Source: CAZWHE01 sp964633825 (GTDB taxonomy: Bacteria > Planctomycetota > B15-G4 > CAYZWU01). Taken from it: 22,150 bases of DNA. The stretch spans positions 1 through 22,150 of the forward strand of contig CAZWHE010000058.1 in assembly GCA_964633825.1 (NCBI GenBank), written 5' to 3'. Shown one piece after another: positions 6,779 to 14,274 of this stretch (positions are counted from its first letter, which is position 1; each line of letters begins with the position of its first letter). The notes below the pieces were generated by a model, which saw only the letters and a list, made by a program, of their open reading frames with translations, searched no databases and was not told where the DNA came from. Both the position numbers and the translations under genes were made by a program.

Positions 6779-7411
6779 ATGACCGAGAGGTTTCACTACC
6801 TGATTTTCTTTTCTAAGACAGGAAAAGCGGCTTTCCTTTCCCACCTCGATTCAATGCGGATTATTGAGAGGGCTGTCAGGAGATCGGGTCTCGACACCCT
6901 CTTCACGGAGGGATGCAATCCTCGGATAAAGCTTTCCTTTTCAAGAGCTCTGCCTGTCGGACTCTCGTACCGCAACGAGCCCATGGTTCTCAGATTCCGC
7001 AGGGAGTACGATGTCAAAGAGATCGAAAGGGCCGTCAACGATCAGCTGCCCTCCGGTTTTTGCGTGGAAAAGGTCGTGAAAGACGGAGAGCTCACCTATT
7101 CGGAAAGTGCGGAAACCGAGCGAGAAATGGTTTTCACTGTGGCATATACAGGGACTCCTGAGCAGGCCGCCGCCGCATTTCGGCCTTGGAGCAAGAACGG
7201 CCTGGAAATACCCGGAGGTCACAACCGACCCGGTCCCAATAAAAACGATCGATACCCGAGTCAAATAGAGGTTTTTCCGGAACAGGCTCGCATTCGAATC
7301 AAGCCGATTGAAGGCGTATTTCCCAAAATGAAAGACCTTTTGAGAGCCCTTTATTCCGTCTCCGATCAGGTCGAAGCTTCATTCGAGATCAATGAAATCA
7401 CAAGATGTTGA
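6779..7411 (+). CDS. DUF2344 / TIGR03936 family protein
   Basis: The 210-residue product matches the radical-SAM-linked family TIGR03936 (DUF2344): it opens with HYLIFFSKTGKAAFLSHLDSMRIIERAVRRSG and contains the conserved TEGCNPRIKLSFSRALPVGL block (about 44-63). The family occurs either as the C-terminal part of a large B12-binding radical SAM protein or as a separate gene, and its biochemical role is not established. Here it stands alone and lies directly upstream of RNase E/G and rplU-rpmA, a neighbourhood often seen for this family, which suggests a link to RNA or ribosome metabolism. It starts 15 bases after the HPr gene. The start ATG is chosen by alignment with the family, as there is no strong ribosome site. 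Confidence 0.87.
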   Translation: MTERFHYLIFFSKTGKAAFLSHLDSMRIIERAVRRSGLDTLFTEGCNPRIKLSFSRALPVGLSYRNEPMVLRFRREYDVKEIERAVNDQLPSGFCVEKVVKDGELTYSESAETEREMVFTVAYTGTPEQAAAAFRPWSKNGLEIPGGHNRPGPNKNDRYPSQIEVFPEQARIRIKPIEGVFPKMKDLLRALYSVSDQVEASFEINEITRC

Positions 7412-7432
7412 GCCCGCAACCGGTAAAATGGA

Positions 7433-7463
7433 CCGTCTTGGCCGAATTCAGAGAAAAAGACGG
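7433..7463 (+). promoter_or_regulatory. Inverted repeat upstream of the RNase E/G gene
   Basis: CCGTCTT (7433-7439) and AAGACGG (7457-7463) form a 7-bp perfect inverted repeat around 17 bases, extendable with one mismatch. It lies in the 145-base gap before the RNase gene. A -10-like TATACT (7486-7491) follows, without a convincing -35. RNase E genes elsewhere autoregulate through leader structures, so a leader role is possible but unproven. Confidence 0.3.
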
Positions 7464-7556
7464 ACCAGGGATTTCGTTAAAGCCTTATACTGGTTTTGCG
7501 GCCCTTTCATAGCGAAGCAGAAACGATAAATTACAAAAGGAATAAGAAAGCCAGTC

Positions 7557-9107
7557 GTGTCCAAGAAAATACTCATCAATGCCACGGAAGAGGAAGAAAG
7601 CCGTGTTGCCGTTTTGGCCGACAATGTTCTCCAGGAGTTCTACATCGAACGAGCATCGATGAATTCCTTTCTCGGCAATATCTACATGGGAAAGATTATC
7701 AATGTTGAGCCCAGCATCGGTGCGGCCTTTGTGGATATAGGCATAACCCGGAACGGATTCATTCATGTTTCGGATGTCAACCCGGCCTTGTTGACGTCCA
7801 CGGAATCCCAAGGGAGTGAAAAAGCCGGCTCCGGCAAGGACAAAAAAACCAAAAGCACGGTGCGGAATAAGGATCTCAAGATAAAAGACCTTTTGAACAA
7901 GGACCAGGAAATCATCGTTCAAGTGTCGAAGGACGGCATCGGGGAGAAAGGTCCGACGCTGACATCCTTTATCAGTGTGCCCGGACGATTTCTTGTTTTC
8001 ATGCCAGGTGTTTCGAAAAAAGGCGTCTCCCGCAAAATCAAGGATGATGCGGAACGGGAGCGCTTGAAAGAATTGGTCTCGGGGTTGAATCCGCCTCAAG
8101 ACACGGGCGTGATTGTGAGAACTGCGGGTGCGAACCAGACCAAGCGCGAACTGCAGAAAGATAACCGCTACCTGACCAATGTCTGGAATGTCATCTGCGA
8201 GAGGAGCCGGTCGCAAAACGGACCCGCACTGCTCTATAAAGAGAACGATCTCATAATCAGGGTTCTCAGAGATATCTTTTCCTCCGAGGTGAGCGAGGTT
8301 CTGATTGATTCGGAGGAGGTTTTCAAAAGAGCGGTGGATTTCATGAAAATCATCCTGCCCCGTCACACCGACAAGGTCAAGTTTTACAGAGGACGAAGAC
8401 CGCTTTTCGACCGTTTCAAGCTCGAAAAAGAACTGGAATCAATGCTGGAGCCCAGGATCCCGTTGAAGTCGGGGGGGTCGCTTGTTATCGAGCAAACCGA
8501 AGCCCTGGTTTCTATCGACGTCAATTCGGGAAAGTTCAAAGGAGGAGAGCTCGAGGAAACCGCTTTCGCAATCAATATCGAGGCTTCCAAAGAGATCGCC
8601 CGGCAGCTCAGACTGCGCGACCTTGGCGGGCTGATCGTCATCGATTATATCGATATGCTGCTCCCCGAGCACAGAAGCGCTGTTGAGAAGGAATTCCGCG
8701 AAGCTCTGAAAGGAGACAGGGCCCGGCTTAAAATGGCCAAAATATCAGGCTTCGGCGTGATCGAAATGACACGCCAGAGGGTCCGTCCCAGCTTGAAAAG
8801 CTTTATGCATGAAAAGTGTTCCTTTTGTCACGGTACGGGTTATGTGGCTTCAGTGGAAACGACCTGTCTCAATATCATCAGAAAAATTCGTCTCTGGGCG
8901 ATCCAGAAAGGACCGGCTCAGGTCACCGTCCGGGTCAACGACAGGATGGCGGAATACCTTTTAAACTCTAAAAGACGATTCCTGCTGGAGTTAGAGGAAA
9001 AGACAGGAAAGAGTATTTCCATTACAGGAGATGCGGTTTTTGCACTCGGTGATATCAATCTCGAAAACAGGGCAGACCGGGCAAAGGGACAGGGAGTTCT
9101 TTTCTGA
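7557..9107 (+). CDS. rng: Ribonuclease E/G family endoribonuclease
   Basis: This is a single-strand-specific endonuclease acting in mRNA decay and rRNA/tRNA maturation. The 516-residue product starts MSKKILIN as RNase G does and has an S1 domain (about 35-135) interrupted by a Lys/Ser-rich insert. The Mg-binding aspartates D321 (in SIDVNSGKF) and D363 (in IVIDYIDM) correspond by spacing to D303 and D346 of E. coli RNase E. The Zn-link cysteines C421 and C424 lie in CSFCHGTG. The length matches RNase G; the long RNase E scaffold tail is missing. The start is GTG 7557 with only a weak upstream site. It lies between the DUF2344 gene and rplU, a typical position. Confidence 0.95.
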   Translation: MSKKILINATEEEESRVAVLADNVLQEFYIERASMNSFLGNIYMGKIINVEPSIGAAFVDIGITRNGFIHVSDVNPALLTSTESQGSEKAGSGKDKKTKSTVRNKDLKIKDLLNKDQEIIVQVSKDGIGEKGPTLTSFISVPGRFLVFMPGVSKKGVSRKIKDDAERERLKELVSGLNPPQDTGVIVRTAGANQTKRELQKDNRYLTNVWNVICERSRSQNGPALLYKENDLIIRVLRDIFSSEVSEVLIDSEEVFKRAVDFMKIILPRHTDKVKFYRGRRPLFDRFKLEKELESMLEPRIPLKSGGSLVIEQTEALVSIDVNSGKFKGGELEETAFAINIEASKEIARQLRLRDLGGLIVIDYIDMLLPEHRSAVEKEFREALKGDRARLKMAKISGFGVIEMTRQRVRPSLKSFMHEKCSFCHGTGYVASVETTCLNIIRKIRLWAIQKGPAQVTVRVNDRMAEYLLNSKRRFLLELEEKTGKSISITGDAVFALGDINLENRADRAKGQGVLF

Positions 9108-9118
9108 GAGAAAAGTCC

Positions 9119-9146
9119 TTGAAAAGACGGCGCTCCTCATTATCAT
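9119..9146 (+). promoter_or_regulatory. Candidate promoter for rplU-rpmA-obgE
   Basis: TTGAAA (9119-9124) and TATCAT (9141-9146) are separated by 16 bases, and the -10 matches five of six consensus bases. An inverted repeat AAAAGAC (9122-9128) / GTCTTTT (9152-9158) overlaps the promoter and runs past the predicted start, so it could be an operator or the base of a leader hairpin. This would let the ribosomal protein genes be expressed independently of the RNase gene ending at 9107. Confidence 0.5.
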
Positions 9147-9197
9147 TACTTGTCTTTTGGAGATAACGAAAAGAGAGAACCAGTGGGAGTAAGCACT

Positions 9198-9497
9198 GTG
9201 TACGCCATTATAGAGGACAGCGGCAAGCAGTTTATGGTCCAGAAGGGCAATGTCATTCTCGTGGATCGTAAGGACGTCGAGCCGGGAAATGAGATCAAGT
9301 TCGAACAAGTTCTATGTGTGGACGGTCAAGTCGGATTTCCTTTCGTGGAAGGAGCGTCGGTTTCGGGCCTTGTCCGGAGGAATGTCAAGGACGCCAAGGT
9401 GACCGTTCGGAAGTTCAAGCGCAGAAAAAAGTACCGCCGCTGTCGCGGACACAGGCAGAAATATACTCAAGTGGAAATCATGGAGATCGTCTCCTGA
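9198..9497 (+). CDS. rplU: 50S ribosomal protein L21
   Basis: L21 binds 23S rRNA in the large subunit. From GTG 9198 the product is 99 residues, starting (M)YAIIEDSGKQFMVQKG, the normal L21 N-terminus, and ending with the basic KFKRRKKYRRCRGHRQKYTQVEI segment that contacts rRNA. GGGAG (9185-9189) lies eight bases upstream. Longer in-frame starts at 9150 or 9183 would add residues absent from the family. It is followed by rpmA, as in nearly all bacteria, with a 90-base gap and no intervening YsxB/Prp gene. Confidence 0.95.
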   Translation: MYAIIEDSGKQFMVQKGNVILVDRKDVEPGNEIKFEQVLCVDGQVGFPFVEGASVSGLVRRNVKDAKVTVRKFKRRKKYRRCRGHRQKYTQVEIMEIVS

Positions 9498-9587
9498 TCG
9501 TATAAGCCCGAACGAAGTTGGTGTCACGGGCTCCCCGTTGCAGAGCTCGGAGCCGGCGGCGGAACAGAGGAACAGGAAAAGAATAAG

Positions 9588-9845
9588 ATGGCTCATAAAA
9601 AAGGACAGGGCTCATCGAGAAACGGCAGGGATTCCAATCCGCAGTTTCGCGGAATCAAGAAGTATGCCGGGGAATATGTCACTGCGGGGACTGTCCTGGT
9701 CAGACAGTGCGGCACCCGGTTTCGGCCTTTGAAGAATGTTGGAATGGGCCGGGACTATACACTCTTCTCATTGGTGGACGGTGTCGTCTCCTATCACTCA
9801 CGCAGGAGGATTTCGGTCAAACCGGCCGTAGTTTCCGACAACTGA
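9588..9845 (+). CDS. rpmA: 50S ribosomal protein L27
   Basis: L27 lies near the peptidyl transferase centre, its N-terminal tail reaching the tRNA ends. The 85-residue product begins MAHKKGQGSSRNGRDSNPQ, the direct-methionine form that needs no N-terminal cleavage, matching the absence of a Prp protease gene beside it. The core GTVLVRQCGTRFRPLKNVGMGRDYTLFSLVDGVV is the family's beta barrel. The usual basic segment after GRDSN reads PQFRGIKKYAGE, a mild divergence from the common AKRLGVKRFGGQ pattern. The ATG at 9588 is preceded by a purine-rich stretch. Confidence 0.96.
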   Translation: MAHKKGQGSSRNGRDSNPQFRGIKKYAGEYVTAGTVLVRQCGTRFRPLKNVGMGRDYTLFSLVDGVVSYHSRRRISVKPAVVSDN

Positions 9846-9875
9846 TCTCCTCCAACGCGTCCCAGCCAATCGAGC

Positions 9876-10862
9876 ATGTTTAAAGACGAAGTCGTTATCC
9901 ACGTTGCTTCCGGAAGAGGGGGGGATGGTCTTGTCTCGTTCCGGCGAGAAAAGTACGTTCCCAAGGGTGGACCGGACGGCGGAGACGGCGGCCGGGGCGG
10001 AAACATCGTTTTTTCGGCGGAACATCAAATCGCCAGCCTGGGCGGATTTCACAACAACCAGAAATTCAAAGCCGAGAACGGAAGGCCTGGAGGTCCCAGC
10101 CAGAGAACAGGCCGGAACGGGGAAGATCTTGTCTTGCCCGTTCCGCCGGGAACGGTTGTAAAAGATGCAGAGCGCGGTCATGTGCTCAAGGATCTGAGTG
10201 ATTCGGGAGAAAAATTCGTGTTCCTCAACGGCGGGGCCGGCGGGAAGGGGAATGCGAGATTCGCCACATCGACGAACCGGACGCCCCGACATGCCGAGAA
10301 GGGGGGGGGCGGCGAGGAACGCCTGATCCTGCTCGAGTTGAAAATGATTGCTCATGTAGGAATCATCGGTCTTCCCAACGCCGGCAAATCGACTCTGCTC
10401 TCCAGGATTTCAAAAGCGACCCCGCGCATAGCCGACTATCCCTTCACAACATTGACGCCCCAGCTGGGCGTTGTGGAGATTGATTTCGAACGCCTCATCT
10501 TTGCCGATATTCCCGGTCTTATCGAAGGTGCGCACACCGGACAGGGCTTGGGAGACCAGTTCCTGCGCCACATCGAGAGAACACGCGTTCTTCTTCATCT
10601 CATCGACTGCCGGGCCGGGGATGTCCCCGGGATCGCCCGAGCCTTCCGCGTTGTCATGAAAGAGCTCGCCGCCTATTCGCCCGCCCTGGCATCCAAGCCT
10701 CAGGTGGCGGCTGTCTCCAAAGCGGATCTGCTCTCCGGGACGATCGATACGGATGCCGTTGAACGCGAGATCGGGGTGCCCGTCAAGCTGATCTCGGCCG
10801 TGTCGGGGAAAAACCTGAACGAGCTCCTGGGGCTTTTGCTGCGATATATTATCGAGGGATAG
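9876..10862 (+). CDS. obgE: GTPase ObgE/CgtA
   Basis: Obg is a ribosome-associated GTPase needed for late 50S assembly. The 328-residue product has the glycine-rich Obg fold (about 1-155), with FKDEVVIHVASGRGGDG and the KGGPDGGDGGRGG loop, then the G domain: G1 GLPNAGKST (165-173), switch I with the DYPFTTLTP region, and G3 DIPGLIEGA (from D211). The guanine-specificity motif usually NKxD reads SKAD (281-284), replacing Asn with Ser. There is no C-terminal OCT domain. Its place after rpmA is near universal. It is separated from rpmA by 30 bases and is probably co-transcribed. Confidence 0.96.
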   Translation: MFKDEVVIHVASGRGGDGLVSFRREKYVPKGGPDGGDGGRGGNIVFSAEHQIASLGGFHNNQKFKAENGRPGGPSQRTGRNGEDLVLPVPPGTVVKDAERGHVLKDLSDSGEKFVFLNGGAGGKGNARFATSTNRTPRHAEKGGGGEERLILLELKMIAHVGIIGLPNAGKSTLLSRISKATPRIADYPFTTLTPQLGVVEIDFERLIFADIPGLIEGAHTGQGLGDQFLRHIERTRVLLHLIDCRAGDVPGIARAFRVVMKELAAYSPALASKPQVAAVSKADLLSGTIDTDAVEREIGVPVKLISAVSGKNLNELLGLLLRYIIEG

Positions 10863-10915
10863 AACCGGAACTGGTTTTGGCGTGAATGGCTGCCGGGGGC
10901 TGATGTTCAATAAAC

Positions 10916-10944
10916 TTGACAATCCGGGCTTCTGTACAAATACT
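10916..10944 (+). promoter_or_regulatory. Candidate sigma-70 promoter downstream of obgE
   Basis: A perfect -35 TTGACA (10916-10921) is followed after an ideal 17-base spacer by AATACT (10939-10944), four of six bases of the -10 consensus. It is the best -35 in the window and lies about 55 bases after the obgE stop, ahead of the small ORF and the PDZ-protein gene. It probably opens the second transcription unit (PDZ protein, coaX, GTPase). Confidence 0.55.
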
Positions 10945-11013
10945 CGAAATCCGGAAAGAATGATAATGCGCTGGCCTGGACCGGAGAAAAAAGCGGGATA
11001 GGGGGAATGTTAC

Positions 11014-11130
11014 ATGTTGAGCGGCGTCAAAGAATTGAATAGTCTTTTTTCCAGCCCGGTTGTTACACGCGATGAAGCGCGTGAAACAACCGGGCCGGTG
11101 GTCCTTTTCGTAAATGCAGTGCCTGGATAA
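11014..11130 (+). CDS. Possible 38-residue small ORF
   Basis: The ATG at 11014 follows a purine-rich AGGGGG about eight bases upstream and opens 38 codons ending in TAA at 11128-11130. The product starts MLSGVKELNSLF and ends VVLFVNAVPG. I recognise no family. It lies between a good promoter and the PDZ gene, whose start is 21 bases further on, so it could be a real small protein, a translated leader or chance. The long inverted repeat at 11055-11094 lies inside it, which makes coding pressure doubtful. Confidence 0.3.
   Translation: MLSGVKELNSLFSSPVVTRDEARETTGPVVLFVNAVPG
11055..11094 (+). promoter_or_regulatory. Long inverted repeat (16 bp plus one mismatch) upstream of the PDZ gene
   Basis: CCCGGTTGTT (11055-11064) and CACGCG (11066-11071) pair with CGCGTG (11078-11083) and AACAACCGGG (11085-11094), with one A-A mismatch and a six-base loop. 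The RNA hairpin would be very stable. The downstream sequence has only a short TTTT (11104-11107), nine bases away, so it is not a clean intrinsic terminator. It could be a terminator or attenuator for the preceding promoter, or an RNA stability element. Confidence 0.55.
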
Positions 11131-11151
11131 AAACGCGAAGGAACCTTGCTT

Positions 11152-12165
11152 ATGATGTTCCGACTGAATATTCGCAAAACCAAGACAGGCCTCTGGTTGA
11201 TGAGCATCTTGGCCGTTCTCTGCATCATGTTTGTTTTCGTGACGATCTTTAAGAAAAAACGGGCAGGCGAGTTCACACGCAGGCCGACCGAGGTTTTCAA
11301 GGAAAGACGCGATTCGGCGATAACGGCCGACAGAAAAGGGCCCAGCAGCAGGCAGGACATTAACAGATATTCTTCACTCTGGAGAGCCAGGATCGACGGA
11401 AGCCGTTCGCGAGATCCAAACGAATTGGTCGAAGAGAGCACGAAATTCGTTCCCGGCAACGAAACAATCGGCGAGATTCTCGAGGTCACGGGTATCGTGA
11501 ATTCTGCAAAGGCGCCCGTTGAAAGCAAGGCGCGGCTGAAATACCTCAAGGAGATCAATGACGAAAAAGTCTTGTGGCGCGAATTGTGGAGCCAAGAGGG
11601 CGATTCGCTGAAGGTGCCCTATAGCGATCCTCCTTATTCAGGCAAAGTCGTCAAGATCGAGGAATCGAAGGTCACTTTCACCTGGTTCGGCGAGGAGGTC
11701 TCCCTCAAGCCGAACGAGTTCAAGAGCGCCGGCAGCGAGGACTTGGAAGAGGGATCAGAGGATTCACCCATTGCCCGAGATCCGACCGAGAGATACAGAA
11801 GAAAACCGCCTTCCGAGACCGAAGAATACGAGCCGGGTCACTACGCGCTTTCGAGGAAAGAGTACAAGGAGATCAACGAGAATTACGAAGCCATTCTCCG
11901 GAATGTGAGCATCGCATCATACACGAATCCCGAGACGGGGAAGAAATCCGTGAAGCTCTCGAGCGTGGACAAGAAGTCGCTCGTTTATAAGAGGGGGTTT
12001 CGGAGCCAGGACGTTCTGATCTCGATCAACGGTATTCCGTGCAGTACGAAATCTGCCGCGGTCAATTACTTCAAGCAGCACCCCAACGAAGGAAAATACG
12101 TCATCGAAATCGAACGTATGGGAAGGAGGGTATTCAAGACCTTCTACTACGACGACACGCAGTGA
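11152..12165 (+). CDS. Membrane-anchored PDZ-domain protein, possibly GspC-like
   Basis: The 337-residue product has a short basic cytoplasmic N-terminus, one transmembrane segment (about 14-33, LWLMSILAVLCIMFVFVTIF), a long charged periplasmic linker, and a C-terminal PDZ-type domain (about 265-335) with KRGFRSQDVLISINGIP as the carboxylate-loop region. A central beta-rich stretch (GKVVKIEESKVTFTWFGEEVSL) resembles the small domain that precedes PDZ in type II secretion protein GspC. Overall architecture (TM, linker, small beta domain, PDZ) is that of GspC, but no other secretion genes are in the window. The ATG at 11152 is chosen because AAGGA (11138-11142) lies nine bases upstream. Confidence 0.7.
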   Translation: MMFRLNIRKTKTGLWLMSILAVLCIMFVFVTIFKKKRAGEFTRRPTEVFKERRDSAITADRKGPSSRQDINRYSSLWRARIDGSRSRDPNELVEESTKFVPGNETIGEILEVTGIVNSAKAPVESKARLKYLKEINDEKVLWRELWSQEGDSLKVPYSDPPYSGKVVKIEESKVTFTWFGEEVSLKPNEFKSAGSEDLEEGSEDSPIARDPTERYRRKPPSETEEYEPGHYALSRKEYKEINENYEAILRNVSIASYTNPETGKKSVKLSSVDKKSLVYKRGFRSQDVLISINGIPCSTKSAAVNYFKQHPNEGKYVIEIERMGRRVFKTFYYDDTQ

Positions 12166-12280
12166 TTTTATTTGAATCAGAGTCTGCCAACCAATCCTTT
12201 CCCACAGTGTCCCGGCCGCAGCGGTCCTTTAAAGCGCACCGTTGCCGCAGGAATATGATCTCCCCTTCAAGGAGGGCGCC

Positions 12281-13021
12281 GTGAAGATTCTGGCCGTCAA
12301 CTTCGGGAACTCCATGATCTCGGCCGCCCTGATGGAAGGAGCAATCCTTTTCGACCGGTTTTCGATCGGCATTCATGGCGGCGAATCCGTTGCCGCTCTC
12401 GGCAGCAGGCTGCACGGTCTGGGAGCGGAGGCAAGCCCTCTTGCCGCGGCGTCGGTGAATCCGTCTCTTTTCGAGGAAGCGGAGAGAACGCTATCTTTTC
12501 CTATCAGACTCGCTGGAAGAGATTTTCCGGTCCCCATTCCCAATCGGAGCCGCCGGCCCGAAGAAACCGGGATCGACCGATTGCTCGCCGGATACGCCGC
12601 AGCGGTTCTTTATGGCCCGCCCGCCGTGGTCGTTGATTTCGGCACCGCCCTGACCTTCAATCTTATCGGACCTGACGGCGCGTTTCTTGGCGGCGCCATC
12701 GTCCCGGGGCTGAGCCTGGCGGCCCGCGCCCTGCATGAGGGTTGCGCCCAGCTGCCTCAGGCCAAGCTGTCGCAGCCTCCTCCTTCACTCGGCCGTGATA
12801 CAGACGAATCGATCGCCTCGGGGCTGCTCAACGGCTACGTCGGTCTGGTGGACCGCATCGTTGAAGGATTGGTCGAAGAAGCGGGAGAGGAATGCCGCAG
12901 GGTCGCAACGGGTGGGGAGGCTTTTCTTATCCTGCCTCGGTCGAGCGGCCTGGAGATTCATGATCCCGATCTCGCGCTCAAGGGTATTTCACTTGCTTAT
13001 GAGGCTTCGGCTTCTTCCTGA
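12281..13021 (+). CDS. coaX: Type III pantothenate kinase (divergent)
   Basis: CoaX phosphorylates pantothenate in the first step of coenzyme A synthesis. The 246-residue product shows the family's later motifs in order: GIDRLLAGYAA, VVVDFGTALTF, GGAIVPGLSLAARAL, IASGLLNGYVGLVD, ATGG and the C-terminal HDPDLALKGISLAYE. The N-terminal phosphate-binding motif, normally DxGN(T/S), reads NFGNS, so the Asp at position 7 is Asn. GTG 12281 is chosen because of an excellent AAGGAGG (12269-12275) five bases upstream. A longer frame is open to 12242 but lacks a ribosome site and conserved residues. It is followed 39 bases later by the MnmE-like gene. Confidence 0.88.
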   Translation: MKILAVNFGNSMISAALMEGAILFDRFSIGIHGGESVAALGSRLHGLGAEASPLAAASVNPSLFEEAERTLSFPIRLAGRDFPVPIPNRSRRPEETGIDRLLAGYAAAVLYGPPAVVVDFGTALTFNLIGPDGAFLGGAIVPGLSLAARALHEGCAQLPQAKLSQPPPSLGRDTDESIASGLLNGYVGLVDRIVEGLVEEAGEECRRVATGGEAFLILPRSSGLEIHDPDLALKGISLAYEASASS

Positions 13022-13060
13022 AACGGAAAGATCTTTTCGAGGGATCGCGCACACGATCAG

Positions 13061-14266
13061 ATGGTAATGGACAATAAAGAGGTTCCGATCTGTTCCATAT
13101 TGACGGAGAAGGCTCCGGCCGGGATTGTCGTCATTCTGTTATGCGGGAGAGGTGCAAGGCGGCTCCTGGCGGGGATCTTCAGGCGGCCGGCAAACAAGGA
13201 ACCGCCGCCGCCGGGCCGTGCGGCGTACGGAATGATCTGGAAAGACCGCGATCCGATCGACGAAGTCCTCGTCATCAATTCCTCTGATATTGGGAGCCAT
13301 GGCGAATCCGGGAGTTACCGAATCTGCTGTCACGGCGGAACCGCTGCGGCGAGCGCGATCGTATCTCTTCTTATTACACACGGCGCGGAGCTTTATCCCT
13401 GGTCGCACTTCATCGTTGCAGGGACCTTAGAGTATGATCTGCTGCAGGCCCTTCTGAATGCCGAAGGGGAAAACCAAGCTCTCGCCCTCGCACATCTCTA
13501 TTCGGGCGGGCTGAGAAAAATATTCGTCCGGGTGCTGGATTTTCTCGAGGACTCCCTCGAATCCGCGAGTTGCCGTCCTGTTCCGGGCTGGCTGAGGGAA
13601 CTGGAGGAATCCTATTCTTACGGTGTATTTCTTGAAGCTCCTCCGCGTGTTGTGATCACCGGGCTGCCGAACGCGGGGAAATCCACTCTCTTCAACGCCA
13701 TCTTGGGAGAGTCGCGTGCACTGACTTCCCCTTTTCCGGGAACAACGCGGGACCCTGTGGAGGCTCTTTTCCTGCTCAACGGAATCCCCGTTCGTCTCGT
13801 AGATACGGCCGGTCATCCGGAGAAGGAGAAAGCCGATTTCCTTGATGTGAAAAGCATCGAGGCCGGAGAGGAGATCCTTTCTTCCGCTGACCTCGAATTG
13901 AGACTCGTCAACGGGAAGGAGCAGGAAAGGTTCGAGCCGGAATGTTTCGAAAGAACCGGTTTTTTGCCCGTGCTGAATAAGTGCGATCTTCTAAAAAGAA
14001 ATATCCGGAGCCTGGAAGAGATGTCGTCCCGAGGGAGCACGCCCATCAGAATTGCTGCGCTTCACGGGGTCGGTATTAAAGAATTGCTTGATGAAACGGG
14101 CCGAAGGCTCGGTATCGATCGACTCGCTTTTTCCAAAGGTCCGGTCCTTTTTTCCGAACGTCAGAAAGAACTTGTCTGCAAAGCAATCAAAGTTCTTGAA
14201 TCGAACAAAAATCCCAATCCCCTTATTAGCTCGTTGCATTCATACCTGATGTCACCGGCCCGGTAA
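13061..14266 (+). CDS. MnmE/TrmE-like GTPase lacking the C-terminal cysteine motif
   Basis: MnmE modifies U34 of certain tRNAs together with MnmG. This 401-residue protein keeps the MnmE N-terminal layout, including the tetrahydrofolate-domain CHGG (C90-H91-G92-G93), a shortened helical region, and an inserted G domain with G1 GLPNAGKST (201-209), G2 GTTRD, G3 DTAG and G4 NKCD. It ends ...LHSYLMSPAR, about 45 residues short of canonical MnmE and without the final C-x-G-K cysteine needed for modification. No remnant of the missing end is visible downstream. It is either a natural short variant or a paralog with another role. The ATG at 13061 has a poor ribosome site; 13067 is an alternative start. 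Confidence 0.85.
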   Translation: MVMDNKEVPICSILTEKAPAGIVVILLCGRGARRLLAGIFRRPANKEPPPPGRAAYGMIWKDRDPIDEVLVINSSDIGSHGESGSYRICCHGGTAAASAIVSLLITHGAELYPWSHFIVAGTLEYDLLQALLNAEGENQALALAHLYSGGLRKIFVRVLDFLEDSLESASCRPVPGWLRELEESYSYGVFLEAPPRVVITGLPNAGKSTLFNAILGESRALTSPFPGTTRDPVEALFLLNGIPVRLVDTAGHPEKEKADFLDVKSIEAGEEILSSADLELRLVNGKEQERFEPECFERTGFLPVLNKCDLLKRNIRSLEEMSSRGSTPIRIAALHGVGIKELLDETGRRLGIDRLAFSKGPVLFSERQKELVCKAIKVLESNKNPNPLISSLHSYLMSPAR

Positions 14267-14274
14267 AAAAGAGC

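Noticed and set aside
7485..8366. 293-codon open frame on the - strand inside the RNase E/G gene
   Set aside because: The product has no domain-like pattern and the + strand gene is unambiguous; this is a shadow frame.
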